A stretch of DNA of 64,000 nucleotides from Candidatus Melainabacteria bacterium (GCA_902168245.1 CABHPA010000017.1:53044-117043); one strand, 5' to 3'; numbered from the stretch's first letter, positions 44,211 through 54,224 are shown. Numbers and translations: made by a program. Notes: generated by a model not told the origin, from the letters alone.

Positions 44211-45664
44211 CGGATGCCGATTTCAACCTCGAACGTTCGCTGGCACGGGTAGCGGCAATGCACCAATTGATTTTCCAGGCCCAGCCTGCTTTTTAAGAGG
44301 AACAGGCCGTCGGCCATCAGCACGTTCAACAATTTTTCATCCGGGCTGCCGTTCTGGGCGGAACCATTCATGGAACGCCGCACCGTGTTTCTCACATCCG
44401 CCTGGTACAGCCAGTCATCGGCCAGGCGAATCAGCATCAGCTTGCAGAACGCTTCAGGATCGAAACTTTTGTTCCGTTCCGCCATCAGGCGAATCAGCCC
44501 CATGGCCACCGAGGTGCCAATGGCGTTGCCGGGCGTGTTCCAGCCCGCATAGCCGTACAAGCCGGTCAGGTCATCGAAACGGGCCACCAGTCTTTCCACC
44601 AGCCGGGGATCGCCACCGTTAGCGTAGGCCACATCCGCAATGGAAAGCGGTTTGCCCATTGCCAGCGCCTTATCCAGCAGCTTTAACACTTCATCCAATT
44701 GATCCGGGCTGACCCGCGCCTGTTCCCGGCTGCAATGGTCGCCCTGCCGTTCCTCCGGCGTATGAACCATCAGCCAGAAATCCGCCTCAGCCGCTTTCTT
44801 GACCACAATAGCGCCACAAGCCCTCACCGCTTTTTCCACCACCGCCTCAATGGGCAGACCGTCAAATTTAGCCGTCAGCTTGCGCCCTGCTTCCGAACTA
44901 TAAAAGGGATAAACCTTAATCGGCGCGTCCTGCTGCAAGGCCATCCAGCGGGCCAGCATACAGGCCGCCACTTCATCCGCGCCGGTCTGGATATGGGCGG
45001 ATTCCCCCAGCTTGCGCTTTTTAATCTGCGATTCCAGCAGTTGCGCCTCTTGCACATTCAGGCCGAACGGCCCGGTATCGTCCTGGCAATAGGTCAGGTA
45101 ATCCAGTTGCCCGCCCGAAACCAGAGATAAATAGCTTTCATTCAGGGCGAAGTTCTTTTCCCGGCGGGCCATAAAGTCTTCCAGCACCGGGGCGGGAATA
45201 CCTTCCACCGTGGAATAGCCCTTTTCATGCAATTCCGCCGAATACTGGTAAAGCTTTTTGCCGTACTCGTTCCAGTACTCCGGCTCCTCTTCGGCAAAAT
45301 CGTAGTTAGGAATCCGCAAAACAGAGGTAAACCCAAAGCATGCATCCGCTTTAACTTGGCTAAAAAATGCCTGGACACGCTCCTGAAGAATCTCCAACGG
45401 CTCCTCGTTCACGCGGGAGGAAATTAGCCCCCCATAAGCAACGGTATCCAAGGCGACAATGAGCGGATCGTTTTCAAACAGGTGATTTTTCACCCAGCGG
45501 GCCAGGGTTTTAAAGTTTGCAGGCGTTTTAAGCTGACCCAGCAAAGCAGGCGAGGGCATGCCCAGCTCCAAACCGGCCATTGCCGCCAGACGGCGCGGCA
45601 TATCGTAGCAGACCGGACGACTGTCGAGGGGAATCAGGAAAACGCGTTTGTGGGAAAAGGGCAT
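44207..45664 (-). CDS. DUF4127 family protein
   Basis: 485 aa. The start is set at ATG 45664 so that MPFSHKRVFLIPLDSRPVCYD begins the conserved PLDSRPxxxDxP block; the GTG at 45688 is an alternative. Further family blocks are VALDTVAYGGLISSRVNEEP, a central LDYLTYCQDDTGPFGLNVQEA and GWNTPGNAIGTSVAMGL near the end. The family is uncharacterised, but conserved Asp, Asn and His residues suggest an enzyme. It heads a coupled operon with an RNA methyltransferase and tatC. Confidence 0.88.
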   Translation of the reverse strand: MPFSHKRVFLIPLDSRPVCYDMPRRLAAMAGLELGMPSPALLGQLKTPANFKTLARWVKNHLFENDPLIVALDTVAYGGLISSRVNEEPLEILQERVQAFFSQVKADACFGFTSVLRIPNYDFAEEEPEYWNEYGKKLYQYSAELHEKGYSTVEGIPAPVLEDFMARREKNFALNESYLSLVSGGQLDYLTYCQDDTGPFGLNVQEAQLLESQIKKRKLGESAHIQTGADEVAACMLARWMALQQDAPIKVYPFYSSEAGRKLTAKFDGLPIEAVVEKAVRACGAIVVKKAAEADFWLMVHTPEERQGDHCSREQARVSPDQLDEVLKLLDKALAMGKPLSIADVAYANGGDPRLVERLVARFDDLTGLYGYAGWNTPGNAIGTSVAMGLIRLMAERNKSFDPEAFCKLMLIRLADDWLYQADVRNTVRRSMNGSAQNGSPDEKLLNVLMADGLFLLKSRLGLENQLVHCRYPCQRTFEVEIGIR

Positions 45665-45787
45665 TGGGAAATTTATCCAGGCTGGCACATCATTCTAGAA
45701 ATCCATTCTAATACAGACCCAGCCCAATCCCCCAATTTCCCCGGCCGAATCCCTATATAATAGAGGGAATGCAGAGAGGCTGACTCC

Positions 45788-46384
45788 ATGTTTCAGGCAT
45801 TCGCAAAATTTCGGCAACGCATTTCCAGCGGCCCGCGAGACAAGCAGGCGTTGGCGTTTCTGCGCGTTTGCGCCGGGCTTTTTTACCTGTACGTGGGCAA
45901 CCAGAAACTGAGCAATCCCCATTTTGAGGCCACGCTGGCCCACACCCTGAAAGACTGGGCCATCCACAGCCCCTATCCCATCTACCGGCAGTTTCTGGAG
46001 CATGTGGCCCTGCCGCATATTCACCACATCGGCCTGTTGGTGACGGACGGGGAGCTAGGCATCGGGGTGAGCTACGTATTGGGACTATTCACACAGGTAA
46101 GCGCGCCTTGTGCCGTGTTCATGCATGCAAACTACCTGCTGGCCTCCCAGCAGAACGGGCCTGCCGCCGTGGGAATTAATGTGGCATTTATGCTGATTGC
46201 AATAACCCTGTTCTGGGCCAGAGCCGGAAAATGCTACGGGCTGGACGGCCTGGCCCTGCCCAAAGCCGCCGCGCCGGAAAAAAACGGCTTCGGCAAGACC
46301 TCCAAAAAACTCAAGGCCACCCAAGAAGCCATTGCCCGGCAACACGGTAAACCCAAGGGCAAACCAAAATCCAGACCTTTTTAA
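45788..46384 (+). CDS. DoxX-like membrane protein
   Basis: 198 aa with about four hydrophobic helices: LRVCAGLFYLYVGNQKL, then HHIGLLVTDGELGIGVSYVLGL, the helix near FMHANYLLAS, and AVGINVAFMLIAITLFW. The order fits the DoxX/DoxD quinol oxidase-associated family. A Lys-rich cytoplasmic tail follows. A TATAAT box at 45756-45761 and GAGAGG 9 nt before ATG 45788 support the start. Family members take part in sulfide or thiosulfate oxidation or membrane redox control; the role here is open. Confidence 0.8.
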   Translation: MFQAFAKFRQRISSGPRDKQALAFLRVCAGLFYLYVGNQKLSNPHFEATLAHTLKDWAIHSPYPIYRQFLEHVALPHIHHIGLLVTDGELGIGVSYVLGLFTQVSAPCAVFMHANYLLASQQNGPAAVGINVAFMLIAITLFWARAGKCYGLDGLALPKAAAPEKNGFGKTSKKLKATQEAIARQHGKPKGKPKSRPF

Positions 46385-46387
46385 GAC

Positions 46388-49147
46388 TTATTGGGCAAGG
46401 CTTTTCATTCGGTTTTGCTCCTGCAGGTCGGTCATGGCCTGCCGCAGGGCGTCCATATCCGCGTTCCAGTAGGTCGCAAAAAGCAAATCCTCGTTCCTAC
46501 TTTCCGAAACCACTTCCACAGCCTGCCCCGGATATCCGTTGGGAGATGTCCACTCGTGGGATTGGCCGCAACGAACAACGTACAGCCGCTCCCTGGCGCG
46601 GGTCAGGGCAACGTAAAACACGCGCTGGGCTTCCATTTTACCGCGAGGGGCCACCCAGCACTTCTGGTAGATTTCCCGTTTCAGGTTCGGCAACCCGTTC
46701 ACCTTGCCCAGAATCAAACCGAAGCCGTTTTTACCGGCATACTGAGGATCAAACAGCAAGGCACCGTCCTGCGAACCCGCGCTACGGCCTTTTTCGGTGT
46801 ACGCGGCAAACACCACCGGAAATTCCAAGCCCTTGGAGGCAAACACGGTCATAATCCGCACCGCGTCCTCCCCGGAAAGCTCCTCGGCCACCGGCAACTC
46901 CTGCGACGGATCGGCAGCGTACCGCTCCAAGGTTTCCAACACCTCATCCAGTGTGGGTTGAATGGCCTTGTTCTGGCCGAACAGATACAACAGTTTCTCA
47001 AACATGCGCAAGGTAATACGTTGCTGCTTTTGTTGCCACTCCGGCGTAGCCGGGTCAATCAGCCCCACCGTTTTAGCCAGCTTTAAAAACAGTTGCACCG
47101 GCGTCAGCCGCGACTTTTGCTTGCGGATTTCCAACAACAGAAAAGCCAGTTCGCCCAGCGCGGCAGTCAACCCATCGGGAAATCCGGGCAGCAGCGCAGG
47201 GTTGGTATGCAGCATCAGGCAAACTTCAAACAGACTGGCAGAACCCGTCATCTCCGAAAGTTTGGGTAGGCTGCGCTTAAGCGTCATCAGATCCCGCAGT
47301 TGCCGATGGTTCAGCTTGGCCTGCAAAATTCGCACCAGCGAAAGATCATCGCCCGTATCCCGCATCAGCCGCAGCAGGGCCATCGCGTCCTTAATCACGC
47401 CTTCCTGAAAAAAGCCCAGGTTCTTCTGGCGAATGGCCGGTATGCCAACCTCGGCCAAGGTTTTCTGAATCGCTTCCGCCTTGACATGGGACTTCACCAG
47501 CACCGCCACGTCCGAAAAGCGGCAGGCTCCGGCCTGCACCAGCCGCGCTATTTCCACGGCAATGTAATGGGCCTCCAAATCCTTCTGCAGGTCCACAGGA
47601 GGCGGAGTCACCTTGCCGTTTTCATCTTCCTGCACCCCGTCCAGGTTCACCCAAACCACCTTGGGTTCCTGATGGCTCACATTCCCCTCGCAGGCCGTCA
47701 GTCGCTGATTGGCGCGATCGGTAATCTGCTCCGTCAGGTGGTTGGCCACGCTCAGCACCGGCGGGCGGGAACGGTAATTGGTTTGCAAGTTCACCCGTTT
47801 GTAAGGGCCATGCCGGAAGATCAAATCCAGGTTCTCCGGCTGAGCAAAGCGGAACGCGTAAATAGACTGCTTTTCGTCGCCCACCACGGTGAGGTTTCTG
47901 GAACCGTCCCGCACCAGCAGCTCCAGCAAGCGAAGCTGACTGCCGTTGGAATCCTGAAACTCATCCACAATCACTGCTTCAAACTTCTGCCGGTAACGCT
48001 CCCGCAGATCGGGATAACGGCTCAGCAGGCCGATACTGTGGTTAATCAGGTCGTCAAAATCGCATGCGCCCTGGGCCATCAACGCATCCTGATACAACGC
48101 GTAAACAGCCGTAATCAGGGCAATCACCCCTTCTTCCAGGGCCAATGCCTCATCCATCGGCGTAAAATCCGGCGTCTTCGGCTCAAAATACCGATCCGTC
48201 AGGTACAATTTGGCCAGGCCCGGCAATTCATCCCGGTATTTTCCGGCGGTTAGCTTCTCGCCCTTGCGCTCCGCCTTTTGCTCAGCGCCCAGAAGAGGTT
48301 TCCAGCCCTCATACGCCCACGGGGAAAGGCAATCACGCCAGGCGTCAATCTTGGAGGCCATGTTATCCGGGCCTTTCAAGTCCTTATCGTGCGGAACCGG
48401 CATGTTCCGGAGCCGCGCGGTCAATTGCCGGGCCTGGGGAATCGCCGCCTCCCAGAATTCGCGGGGAGACAGGCCCGCCGTCTTGATTCGGTTTACCAGC
48501 GCATACAAGCGGGCCGGACTGAACGTATCTTCCAGATCCTCAACGCCGCAATTTTCCAGCGCGGGCAAGGACAGCACATTCGCGGGGATTTTATCGCCCA
48601 GCCCCAGCTTGCCCAGCAAAGGGCCAAGATCCGCATAATCCCCCGCCAGAACGCCATGAATCACCCGGTTGAACAGCACCTCCTGCTCCAGGGGATTCAG
48701 GATCACAAAATCCGGGGGTAGGCCCACTTCCAGCGGATGAGCGCGCAACAAGCGCATACAGAACTGGTGGAAAGTGCTGATCCAGGCGTCCGGCCCAAGT
48801 CCTTCCTCCCCGTTATCCAACAACCGTTTGTGTATCCGCTCCCGCATGCCCGCCGCAGCATCACTGGTGAACGTTACCACCAGAATCCGCTCCTGGGGCC
48901 GGGGAATGCCCGCATGCCCAAAATCCTTAACCAGCTTCACAAACCGCCGGGAAATCAGTTCCGTTTTGCCGGTACCCGCGCCCGCCAGCACCTGAAGCGC
49001 CTGATTGGCGGGCGTCATCACGGCATCGCGCTGTTGTTCGTTCAACCCTTTCAAAAACTGGGCTTCCCCAGTCTCGGCAGGCTTGGCCCGCGATATTTCC
49101 CGGGATGCTTGAGGCTCAAAGGCAAACAGATCTAACTGGCCGCTCAT
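46388..49147 (-). CDS. UvrD/AddA-like superfamily 1 helicase without nuclease domain
   Basis: 919 aa with all SF1A motifs: LNEQQRDAVMTPANQALQVL and GAGTGKTELI (Walker A), TFTSDAAAGMRERI, VDEFQDSNGSQLRLL (II), GDEKQSIYAFRFAQ (III), QTNYRSRPPVL (IV), IMTVFASKGLEFPVVF (V) and VFYVALTRARERLYV (VI). The chain ends about 65 residues after motif VI, so the C-terminal RecB nuclease of AddA is absent. It overlaps the upstream helicase-nuclease gene by 4 nt and probably forms one complex with it for double-strand break repair. Confidence 0.92.
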   Translation of the reverse strand: MSGQLDLFAFEPQASREISRAKPAETGEAQFLKGLNEQQRDAVMTPANQALQVLAGAGTGKTELISRRFVKLVKDFGHAGIPRPQERILVVTFTSDAAAGMRERIHKRLLDNGEEGLGPDAWISTFHQFCMRLLRAHPLEVGLPPDFVILNPLEQEVLFNRVIHGVLAGDYADLGPLLGKLGLGDKIPANVLSLPALENCGVEDLEDTFSPARLYALVNRIKTAGLSPREFWEAAIPQARQLTARLRNMPVPHDKDLKGPDNMASKIDAWRDCLSPWAYEGWKPLLGAEQKAERKGEKLTAGKYRDELPGLAKLYLTDRYFEPKTPDFTPMDEALALEEGVIALITAVYALYQDALMAQGACDFDDLINHSIGLLSRYPDLRERYRQKFEAVIVDEFQDSNGSQLRLLELLVRDGSRNLTVVGDEKQSIYAFRFAQPENLDLIFRHGPYKRVNLQTNYRSRPPVLSVANHLTEQITDRANQRLTACEGNVSHQEPKVVWVNLDGVQEDENGKVTPPPVDLQKDLEAHYIAVEIARLVQAGACRFSDVAVLVKSHVKAEAIQKTLAEVGIPAIRQKNLGFFQEGVIKDAMALLRLMRDTGDDLSLVRILQAKLNHRQLRDLMTLKRSLPKLSEMTGSASLFEVCLMLHTNPALLPGFPDGLTAALGELAFLLLEIRKQKSRLTPVQLFLKLAKTVGLIDPATPEWQQKQQRITLRMFEKLLYLFGQNKAIQPTLDEVLETLERYAADPSQELPVAEELSGEDAVRIMTVFASKGLEFPVVFAAYTEKGRSAGSQDGALLFDPQYAGKNGFGLILGKVNGLPNLKREIYQKCWVAPRGKMEAQRVFYVALTRARERLYVVRCGQSHEWTSPNGYPGQAVEVVSESRNEDLLFATYWNADMDALRQAMTDLQEQNRMKSLAQ

Positions 49148-52100
49148 TCTACGCCGCCTCCCGCTTCGTCGTCCGCATCCTCGGCGGCCTCACAAATGCC
49201 AAAATAACCACAACTACCACAGGCAGACGGGTTTGGCGCGGTGGCAAAACTGGCGCATTCTCGGATGGGAGACACAATATACCGCTGAATATCGGCCAGC
49301 ATTTGCTCTTTTTTCGCCTCAATCTCATTCGCGGTGATTTCCAGGCGAATAGAACCCTGCTCCGGCTTATCCGCAAAAGCGGGCCGCATAATCTGCATGG
49401 AAACCGAGCGCAATTGCTCCGCATAATCGGGGTTTTGCCGACAAGCCAGGTAGTACAGCGGCAACTGGTAATCCTTGGGATATTGCGCGCTCAGCTTCCC
49501 CCCGAAACGCTCGGCATGCGTCAGCTCCTCATCATCCGGCAAGGGTTCCAACGTTTGCCGAAAGTGGCGCTCACAGGTATCCCAGTTCGCCTTGTAAGCA
49601 TTACGGAAGGTTTTATAATCCACAATCTCCCATTTTCCATCCGCCAACTGCACCACGGCATCCATGGAACCTGAAATCCGACAGCCTGCAAGACCTTCCA
49701 GTACGATTCCATCCAGGCGCTTTTCCGGTTCAACGCGCTTCAAGGTTCCATAGCGGTCAAAATAGCCCTTCCGCGCCAGATCGTCAATGGTATCCAGAAG
49801 TCTTTGCCGCATGGCGGACAAGGTTAACCGGCTCAGCGAAAGCATTTCCCGCAGGTCTTTCTCATTAAAACCGGCTTCGTAAAAGCTTTCCAAGTCATCC
49901 TGAAAAACAAACAGCTTTTCCGCCAGGGCTTTTAAGCGTTCCGCCATGTACGGAAACTGCCCCGCCTGGCGGTTAAAGAGTTCCATCACCCGGTGAATCA
50001 GGATGCCCAGCGATGCGGCCTGGTTGCCCGGCTGAGGCAGCCGCAAAAGATGTCGGTAATAAAACTGCCGGGGACATTGCATATACGTTTTAATGGATGA
50101 GGCGCTCAGCTCCAGCATTTCTCCGGCTTCAAACAAAGGTTCCGGGGCCATCTTCCCAAGCCTGGCCCAGGATGATTCCCCGATATAGCGGCCATACTGC
50201 TCATCTTCCAGAACCAATGGCTCTGACTGCAGGAAAATCCGAGATGCCAACGGGCAAAAATCCACCTCACAATCCTGGGGATTCGTGACCACGGTATTCT
50301 CACAACGGCAAATATGGGAAGAAGCCTCATCTTCCAACAGCAATCTCTTTTGCGCCAGCAGCTTTACGTAAAACGGCGAGGGAATCACCACGGCATCCTC
50401 ATTCTGCCGGTGGCAAGACAAAATAAGCTTTTCAGAAGCCCTGCTCATACCCACAGAAAGCAGCCGCACCTCCTCAGTCTCCTGAATACCACTGTATATA
50501 GCCATACCAACCACTTGTTGCTCAGACGACGACAACAATTCCGGCATTTCACGAACATAAGGGAACTCTTCACTCACCAGGAAGGGAATTACCGCCAATG
50601 GGAAAGTCTCTCCCTGCACCTGGTGGATGCTCAACAAGCAGACGGCATCGGTAGGCGCATCCGTCACCGCATCCGAAGCATCCCACAACTCCTGAAACAC
50701 TGCCAAAATATCGCGAATTGGCAAACGGTTATTGAAAACCATCCGGTAATTGCGCTGCAATCTCTGCAAGTTTTCCTGAAAGCCTTCCAAGGCAGTCAAC
50801 GTTTGCGCATCCGCAGTTGCGCATCCCAGGAATTGAAGCAATGCCACCACCAAAGCAACCGCGCAACCTTCTTGCAGGTATGCATCATACAGGCTTATCA
50901 ACCAGCCATAGGCGTCCCGAACGGACAAGGTACACGCATCCCCATTGGCCAAACGAAGTAACAGGCTATCGGACAACTCAGAACCTGTTGGTGCTTGTAA
51001 ATGCCGGAGATCTCCGGCAGCATCCCTCTCCGCCAGCGCCATTTCCAGCCAGCGCGACAAGTGGCGCGTATTCTGCTGAAGCAAGTATTCCCGTTCCAGC
51101 AAAGACATTGGCAAGTCTGAAACAACCAGGTGCGCCTTGAGCGCAGTAGAATCCAGAAGTAGGGCAGAATCCAACCGCAGGGATTCCCAGTGTTCAAGCA
51201 CGGTAAACAGATCGTACAGCCCCTGTTGAACACGAACCGTTTCTTCCGAAATCCGCTCATGCCGGAACGGGACGCCTTTTTCCAGAAAAGCTTGAATCAA
51301 ATGCTGCCGGTAGTGGGCCGATCTCAGCAGCACCACACAGTCATTCCAGCGCGCCGGGCGTTCTTCCACCCGCCCGCTCGATACAAAATCCGCAAGCAGG
51401 TCGGCAATGCCTTGCGCTTCCTGCTGCGGATCGGCGTAAAAACCGAACTTCACCTGTTGCTCCAATTGCTCCCGCTCCGGCACCTGGGTTTCCCAGATTG
51501 GATTTGGCAGAAAGCCGTTGAGCAGCGATAAAATCGCCTCATTCCCGCGCAGGCAGGCTTGAAGGTTCAAATACGCGACCGGCCGTGCGTCGTGCAGCGG
51601 CAACGCTTGGAAAAGTTCCGGGGCTGCTCCCCGAAAGCTTCGGATGCTCAATTGATCATGCCCAGCCAGCACCAGTCGGGAAGGCAAAGCCGCCAGAATT
51701 CGGTGGTGAGCCTCGGAAAGCTCCTGCGCCTCATCAATCAGGATGACTTTTGGCCATTGAATTGAACTATTTTCAGGCTGCTTGTCGCCAGACGACATAG
51801 ACAAGAGACGATGCAAAGCCCGATTAGCCAGATCGGCATGGCTAATCAGGCCAATGGCTTGGGTTTCTCGCTGAAAATAGGCATATACTTCCGCCAGCAA
51901 AGGCAAACGGCTCTCTTCCGACAATGGGGGCTGGGCCAGCGCCAAAACCTGATCCGGGCTGATTCCCTTAAGCTGCAATTGGCGAATCGCCTCAAAAAAC
52001 AGGCGGCTGGCCGAAACCTGCCGGGTGGCATGATGCAGGGGGTGGCCCGGTGGCGTATTAGCCCGCAAAATATTGTGCAGTAAAACCCTGGCATCCACAT

Positions 52101-52428
52101 CCTGCAACAGTTGAGGCGATTGGGGCGAGGCTCCATCCAACAGCGAGACCGGATCGCCATCCGACAACAAGCCCAGCAGCCAGTCCTCCAGCGTCAACAA
52201 TGGCACGGAAATCTGGGCCAATCCAGCGCTTTCTGCTTCTTGCCGGAGGTAGTAAGCAAGCCTTTTCCGGTTGGCGGGGGTCATGCCCAAAATCAGTAGG
52301 CTGGATTGGGGGATGCCTTCGGCGACAATGAGGCGGCAGGCCTCCCGCGCCAGCTCGCGGGTTTTCCCGCTACCGGGCGGGCCTTCGATTTTGAGGATGG
52401 GCAGGGGCTGAGATTCTGTCGAAGTCAT
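49144..52428 (-). CDS. AddB/RecB-like helicase-nuclease with Fe-S Cys set
   Basis: 1094 aa. N-terminal Walker A at 16-23 (GPPGSGKT), Walker B VILIDEAQELSEAHH and motif VI-like LSVGMSRASEKLILS show an SF1 motor that looks intact. The C-terminal 300 residues form a PD-(D/E)XK nuclease: SASSIKTYMQCPRQFYYRH, GILIHRVMELFN, SGSMDAVV and WEIVDYKT. Four Cys residues (one in QCPRQF and three in CGSCGYFGIC) match the iron-sulfur staple of AddB. It should pair with the adjacent helicase to resect DNA ends. No clear ribosome site precedes ATG 52428. Confidence 0.9.
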   Translation of the reverse strand: MTSTESQPLPILKIEGPPGSGKTRELAREACRLIVAEGIPQSSLLILGMTPANRKRLAYYLRQEAESAGLAQISVPLLTLEDWLLGLLSDGDPVSLLDGASPQSPQLLQDVDARVLLHNILRANTPPGHPLHHATRQVSASRLFFEAIRQLQLKGISPDQVLALAQPPLSEESRLPLLAEVYAYFQRETQAIGLISHADLANRALHRLLSMSSGDKQPENSSIQWPKVILIDEAQELSEAHHRILAALPSRLVLAGHDQLSIRSFRGAAPELFQALPLHDARPVAYLNLQACLRGNEAILSLLNGFLPNPIWETQVPEREQLEQQVKFGFYADPQQEAQGIADLLADFVSSGRVEERPARWNDCVVLLRSAHYRQHLIQAFLEKGVPFRHERISEETVRVQQGLYDLFTVLEHWESLRLDSALLLDSTALKAHLVVSDLPMSLLEREYLLQQNTRHLSRWLEMALAERDAAGDLRHLQAPTGSELSDSLLLRLANGDACTLSVRDAYGWLISLYDAYLQEGCAVALVVALLQFLGCATADAQTLTALEGFQENLQRLQRNYRMVFNNRLPIRDILAVFQELWDASDAVTDAPTDAVCLLSIHQVQGETFPLAVIPFLVSEEFPYVREMPELLSSSEQQVVGMAIYSGIQETEEVRLLSVGMSRASEKLILSCHRQNEDAVVIPSPFYVKLLAQKRLLLEDEASSHICRCENTVVTNPQDCEVDFCPLASRIFLQSEPLVLEDEQYGRYIGESSWARLGKMAPEPLFEAGEMLELSASSIKTYMQCPRQFYYRHLLRLPQPGNQAASLGILIHRVMELFNRQAGQFPYMAERLKALAEKLFVFQDDLESFYEAGFNEKDLREMLSLSRLTLSAMRQRLLDTIDDLARKGYFDRYGTLKRVEPEKRLDGIVLEGLAGCRISGSMDAVVQLADGKWEIVDYKTFRNAYKANWDTCERHFRQTLEPLPDDEELTHAERFGGKLSAQYPKDYQLPLYYLACRQNPDYAEQLRSVSMQIMRPAFADKPEQGSIRLEITANEIEAKKEQMLADIQRYIVSPIRECASFATAPNPSACGSCGYFGICEAAEDADDEAGGGVE

Positions 52429-52452
52429 TATTTTTTACAGCTTACACGCAAT

Positions 52453-52477
52453 CAATAGAATATTTATTCTACTATTG
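52453..52477. promoter_or_regulatory. Palindromic candidate operator before the AddAB-like operon
   Basis: TAGAATA (52456-52462) and TATTCTA (52465-52471) are perfect reverse complements with 2 nt between. Outer arms CAATAG (52453-52458) and CTATTG (52472-52477) also match. It lies 25-50 nt upstream of the helicase-nuclease start and about 110 nt upstream of the divergent prenyl synthase start. A DNA-damage repressor site is an attractive idea, but the sequence is not a known LexA box. Confidence 0.45.
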
Positions 52478-52588
52478 TTGCACCGACCCGGCCTTCTTGT
52501 AAAACCCCCGCATGAATTTGACGCAAGCCCGACTCTTGCCGATAATGGGACTGCTAGGAAAGTTGCTGCCGAAGGAACTGAATCAACA

Positions 52589-53605
52589 ATGTCATCCGTC
52601 CTGTCGCCTTCCATTCAGGAAGTGTTCGCGCTGGTTCTCAACCCCTTGAACGAAGTCAAGGAAAGCCTGATGGCGATTATCCCGCCTGATTCCGAGGTGT
52701 TGGCCGAAACGGTGCAGGCTTCGCTCACCGGCGGCGGCAAATACCTGCGCCCGGTCGTCACCCTGCTAAGCGGAACGGCCACCGGCCCACAGGACGCCGC
52801 CCGGAAACAGCAGACCGTGGAAGTCGCCGCCGTGGCGGAGATGATTCATGTAGCGACCCTGCTGCATGACGATGTGATTGATGGTTCCGAGCTTCGCCGG
52901 GGTAAAAAGACCGTGCGCGCCCAGTGGGGCAACAAGGTTTCGGTGTTGAGCGGCGATTATTTGCTGGCCCAGGCCAGCGTCAAGCTCTCCAAGCTGGACA
53001 ACACACGCCTTGTCTCCATTTTCGCCCATGTACTGGCCGATCTCTGTGACGGGGAAGTGGAGCAGATGCACACCAGCTTCCGCATCAACACTTCCTGGGA
53101 CAGCTATTACAAAAAGACCATCTGCAAAACGGCCAGCCTGTTTTCCGCCGGATGCGAATCGGCGGGAGTCATTAACGGCCTGCCGGAAGCGCAGGTTCAG
53201 GCATTGAAAACCTACGGGCGCAATTTTGGCATTGCCTTCCAGATTGTGGACGATTTGCTGGACTACACCGCCACGGCGGAAGAGATGGGCAAGCCGGTGC
53301 TGGATGATCTGCGCAACGGGCTGTTGACCGCCCCCATTCTGTTGGCGCTGGATTCCAAACGGTTGAACGAAACAGAGCGCCAAGCCCTGCAAACCGATGT
53401 GGAATCCCTGTTTACCAACCCGGCAGAGGAAACCATTGTCCGGATTCAAGGCTTATTGGCCCAAAGCCAGGCCATTGAGGAAACCCGCCAACTGGCCCAT
53501 CGCTATATTGCCGAAGCCCGGCAATCGCTGGATTTTGTGGCGGATTCCCCGGAAAAGCAAGCCTTGCTGAGCCTGGTGGATTACATTACCGAGCGCCGAA
53601 ATTAA
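52589..53605 (+). CDS. Polyprenyl diphosphate synthase (trans, long chain)
   Basis: 338 aa from ATG 52589. The frame is open 38 codons upstream, but that part is unlike the family. Both Asp-rich motifs are present: LLHDDVIDGSELRRG and QIVDDLLDYTATAEEMGKP, as well as GGGKYLRPVVTLLS. It elongates FPP or GGPP with isopentenyl diphosphate to the side chain of quinones. The residues before the first motif are not bulky, which suits a long product. An AAGGAA site lies 11 nt before the start. Confidence 0.92.
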   Translation: MSSVLSPSIQEVFALVLNPLNEVKESLMAIIPPDSEVLAETVQASLTGGGKYLRPVVTLLSGTATGPQDAARKQQTVEVAAVAEMIHVATLLHDDVIDGSELRRGKKTVRAQWGNKVSVLSGDYLLAQASVKLSKLDNTRLVSIFAHVLADLCDGEVEQMHTSFRINTSWDSYYKKTICKTASLFSAGCESAGVINGLPEAQVQALKTYGRNFGIAFQIVDDLLDYTATAEEMGKPVLDDLRNGLLTAPILLALDSKRLNETERQALQTDVESLFTNPAEETIVRIQGLLAQSQAIEETRQLAHRYIAEARQSLDFVADSPEKQALLSLVDYITERRN

Positions 53606-53683
53606 TTTTTGAAATTCGATTCAATTTTTTCCCCTGGCCGCCGATAGTCGGATTATCGGAAATATTTAGCCAGAGGAAATACG

Positions 53684-54082
53684 ATGACAGCCGGTCAACC
53701 CAATCACGCCGCCCAACCGTCCAAACGCATTTCCGGCAAGGACGCCGCCATGCCCGTTGAAGTGGTGATCCTGACCCCGGATCACGAGGTGCTGGGCATT
53801 ATCCATGTTTCCCGCGACGCGCGCGAAGACCGCCGAATCAGCGACCTGCTGAACGACCCGGATCGCCGGTTCCTGGCCGTGACCGACGCCCGGCTGATTA
53901 ACCGGGTAGGCAGCAGCACTCCCAGGGTTTACAGCTTTTTGCAGCTTCATATCGACAACATCATCATGATCCATCCTTCCACCCAAACCGTCGTGCGAAA
54001 CACGGATTACAGCAAGGAGGAAGCCTTACGATTCGACGGGTTGCGCGCCAAATTCAACCAGGTGGCGTCTGGCGGCGTTTAA
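53684..54082 (+). CDS. Conserved small protein, paralogue of the gene at 14501
   Basis: 132 aa with AGAGGAA 6 nt before ATG. The core MPVEVVILTPDHEVLGIIHV, DRRISDLLNDPDRRFLAVTDARLINR and SFLQLHIDNIIMIHPS aligns with the 14501-14845 protein, especially the RR(I/L)S(D/N)xLN(D/S)(P/S)DR(R/K)F(L/I)A(V/M)T run. The N-terminal 20 residues are polar and the last 30 helical. It looks like a small beta-barrel, possibly DUF6812-like. It follows the prenyl synthase by 78 nt on the same strand. Function unknown. Confidence 0.75.
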   Translation: MTAGQPNHAAQPSKRISGKDAAMPVEVVILTPDHEVLGIIHVSRDAREDRRISDLLNDPDRRFLAVTDARLINRVGSSTPRVYSFLQLHIDNIIMIHPSTQTVVRNTDYSKEEALRFDGLRAKFNQVASGGV

Positions 54083-54183
54083 CCGTAACGTCAAATAACA
54101 TATTTGGCGCAATTTAACCCGACGATTGACAGATCGTGTTCAAAACACACGACAGCCAGCCCAAAAACCGCTTAAATATCTGC

Positions 54184-54212
54184 TGTTCAAATGCGAGTAC
54201 GTTCCTTATAAT
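54184..54212 (+). promoter_or_regulatory. Promoter for the GDPD gene leader
   Basis: TATAAT at 54207-54212 with a poor -35 (TGTTCA to GTTCAA near 54184-54190). Transcription would start near 54219, giving a leader of about 180 nt that contains the direct repeats and a hairpin before the GDPD gene. Confidence 0.5.
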
Positions 54213-54224
54213 TATTGCCTTACG

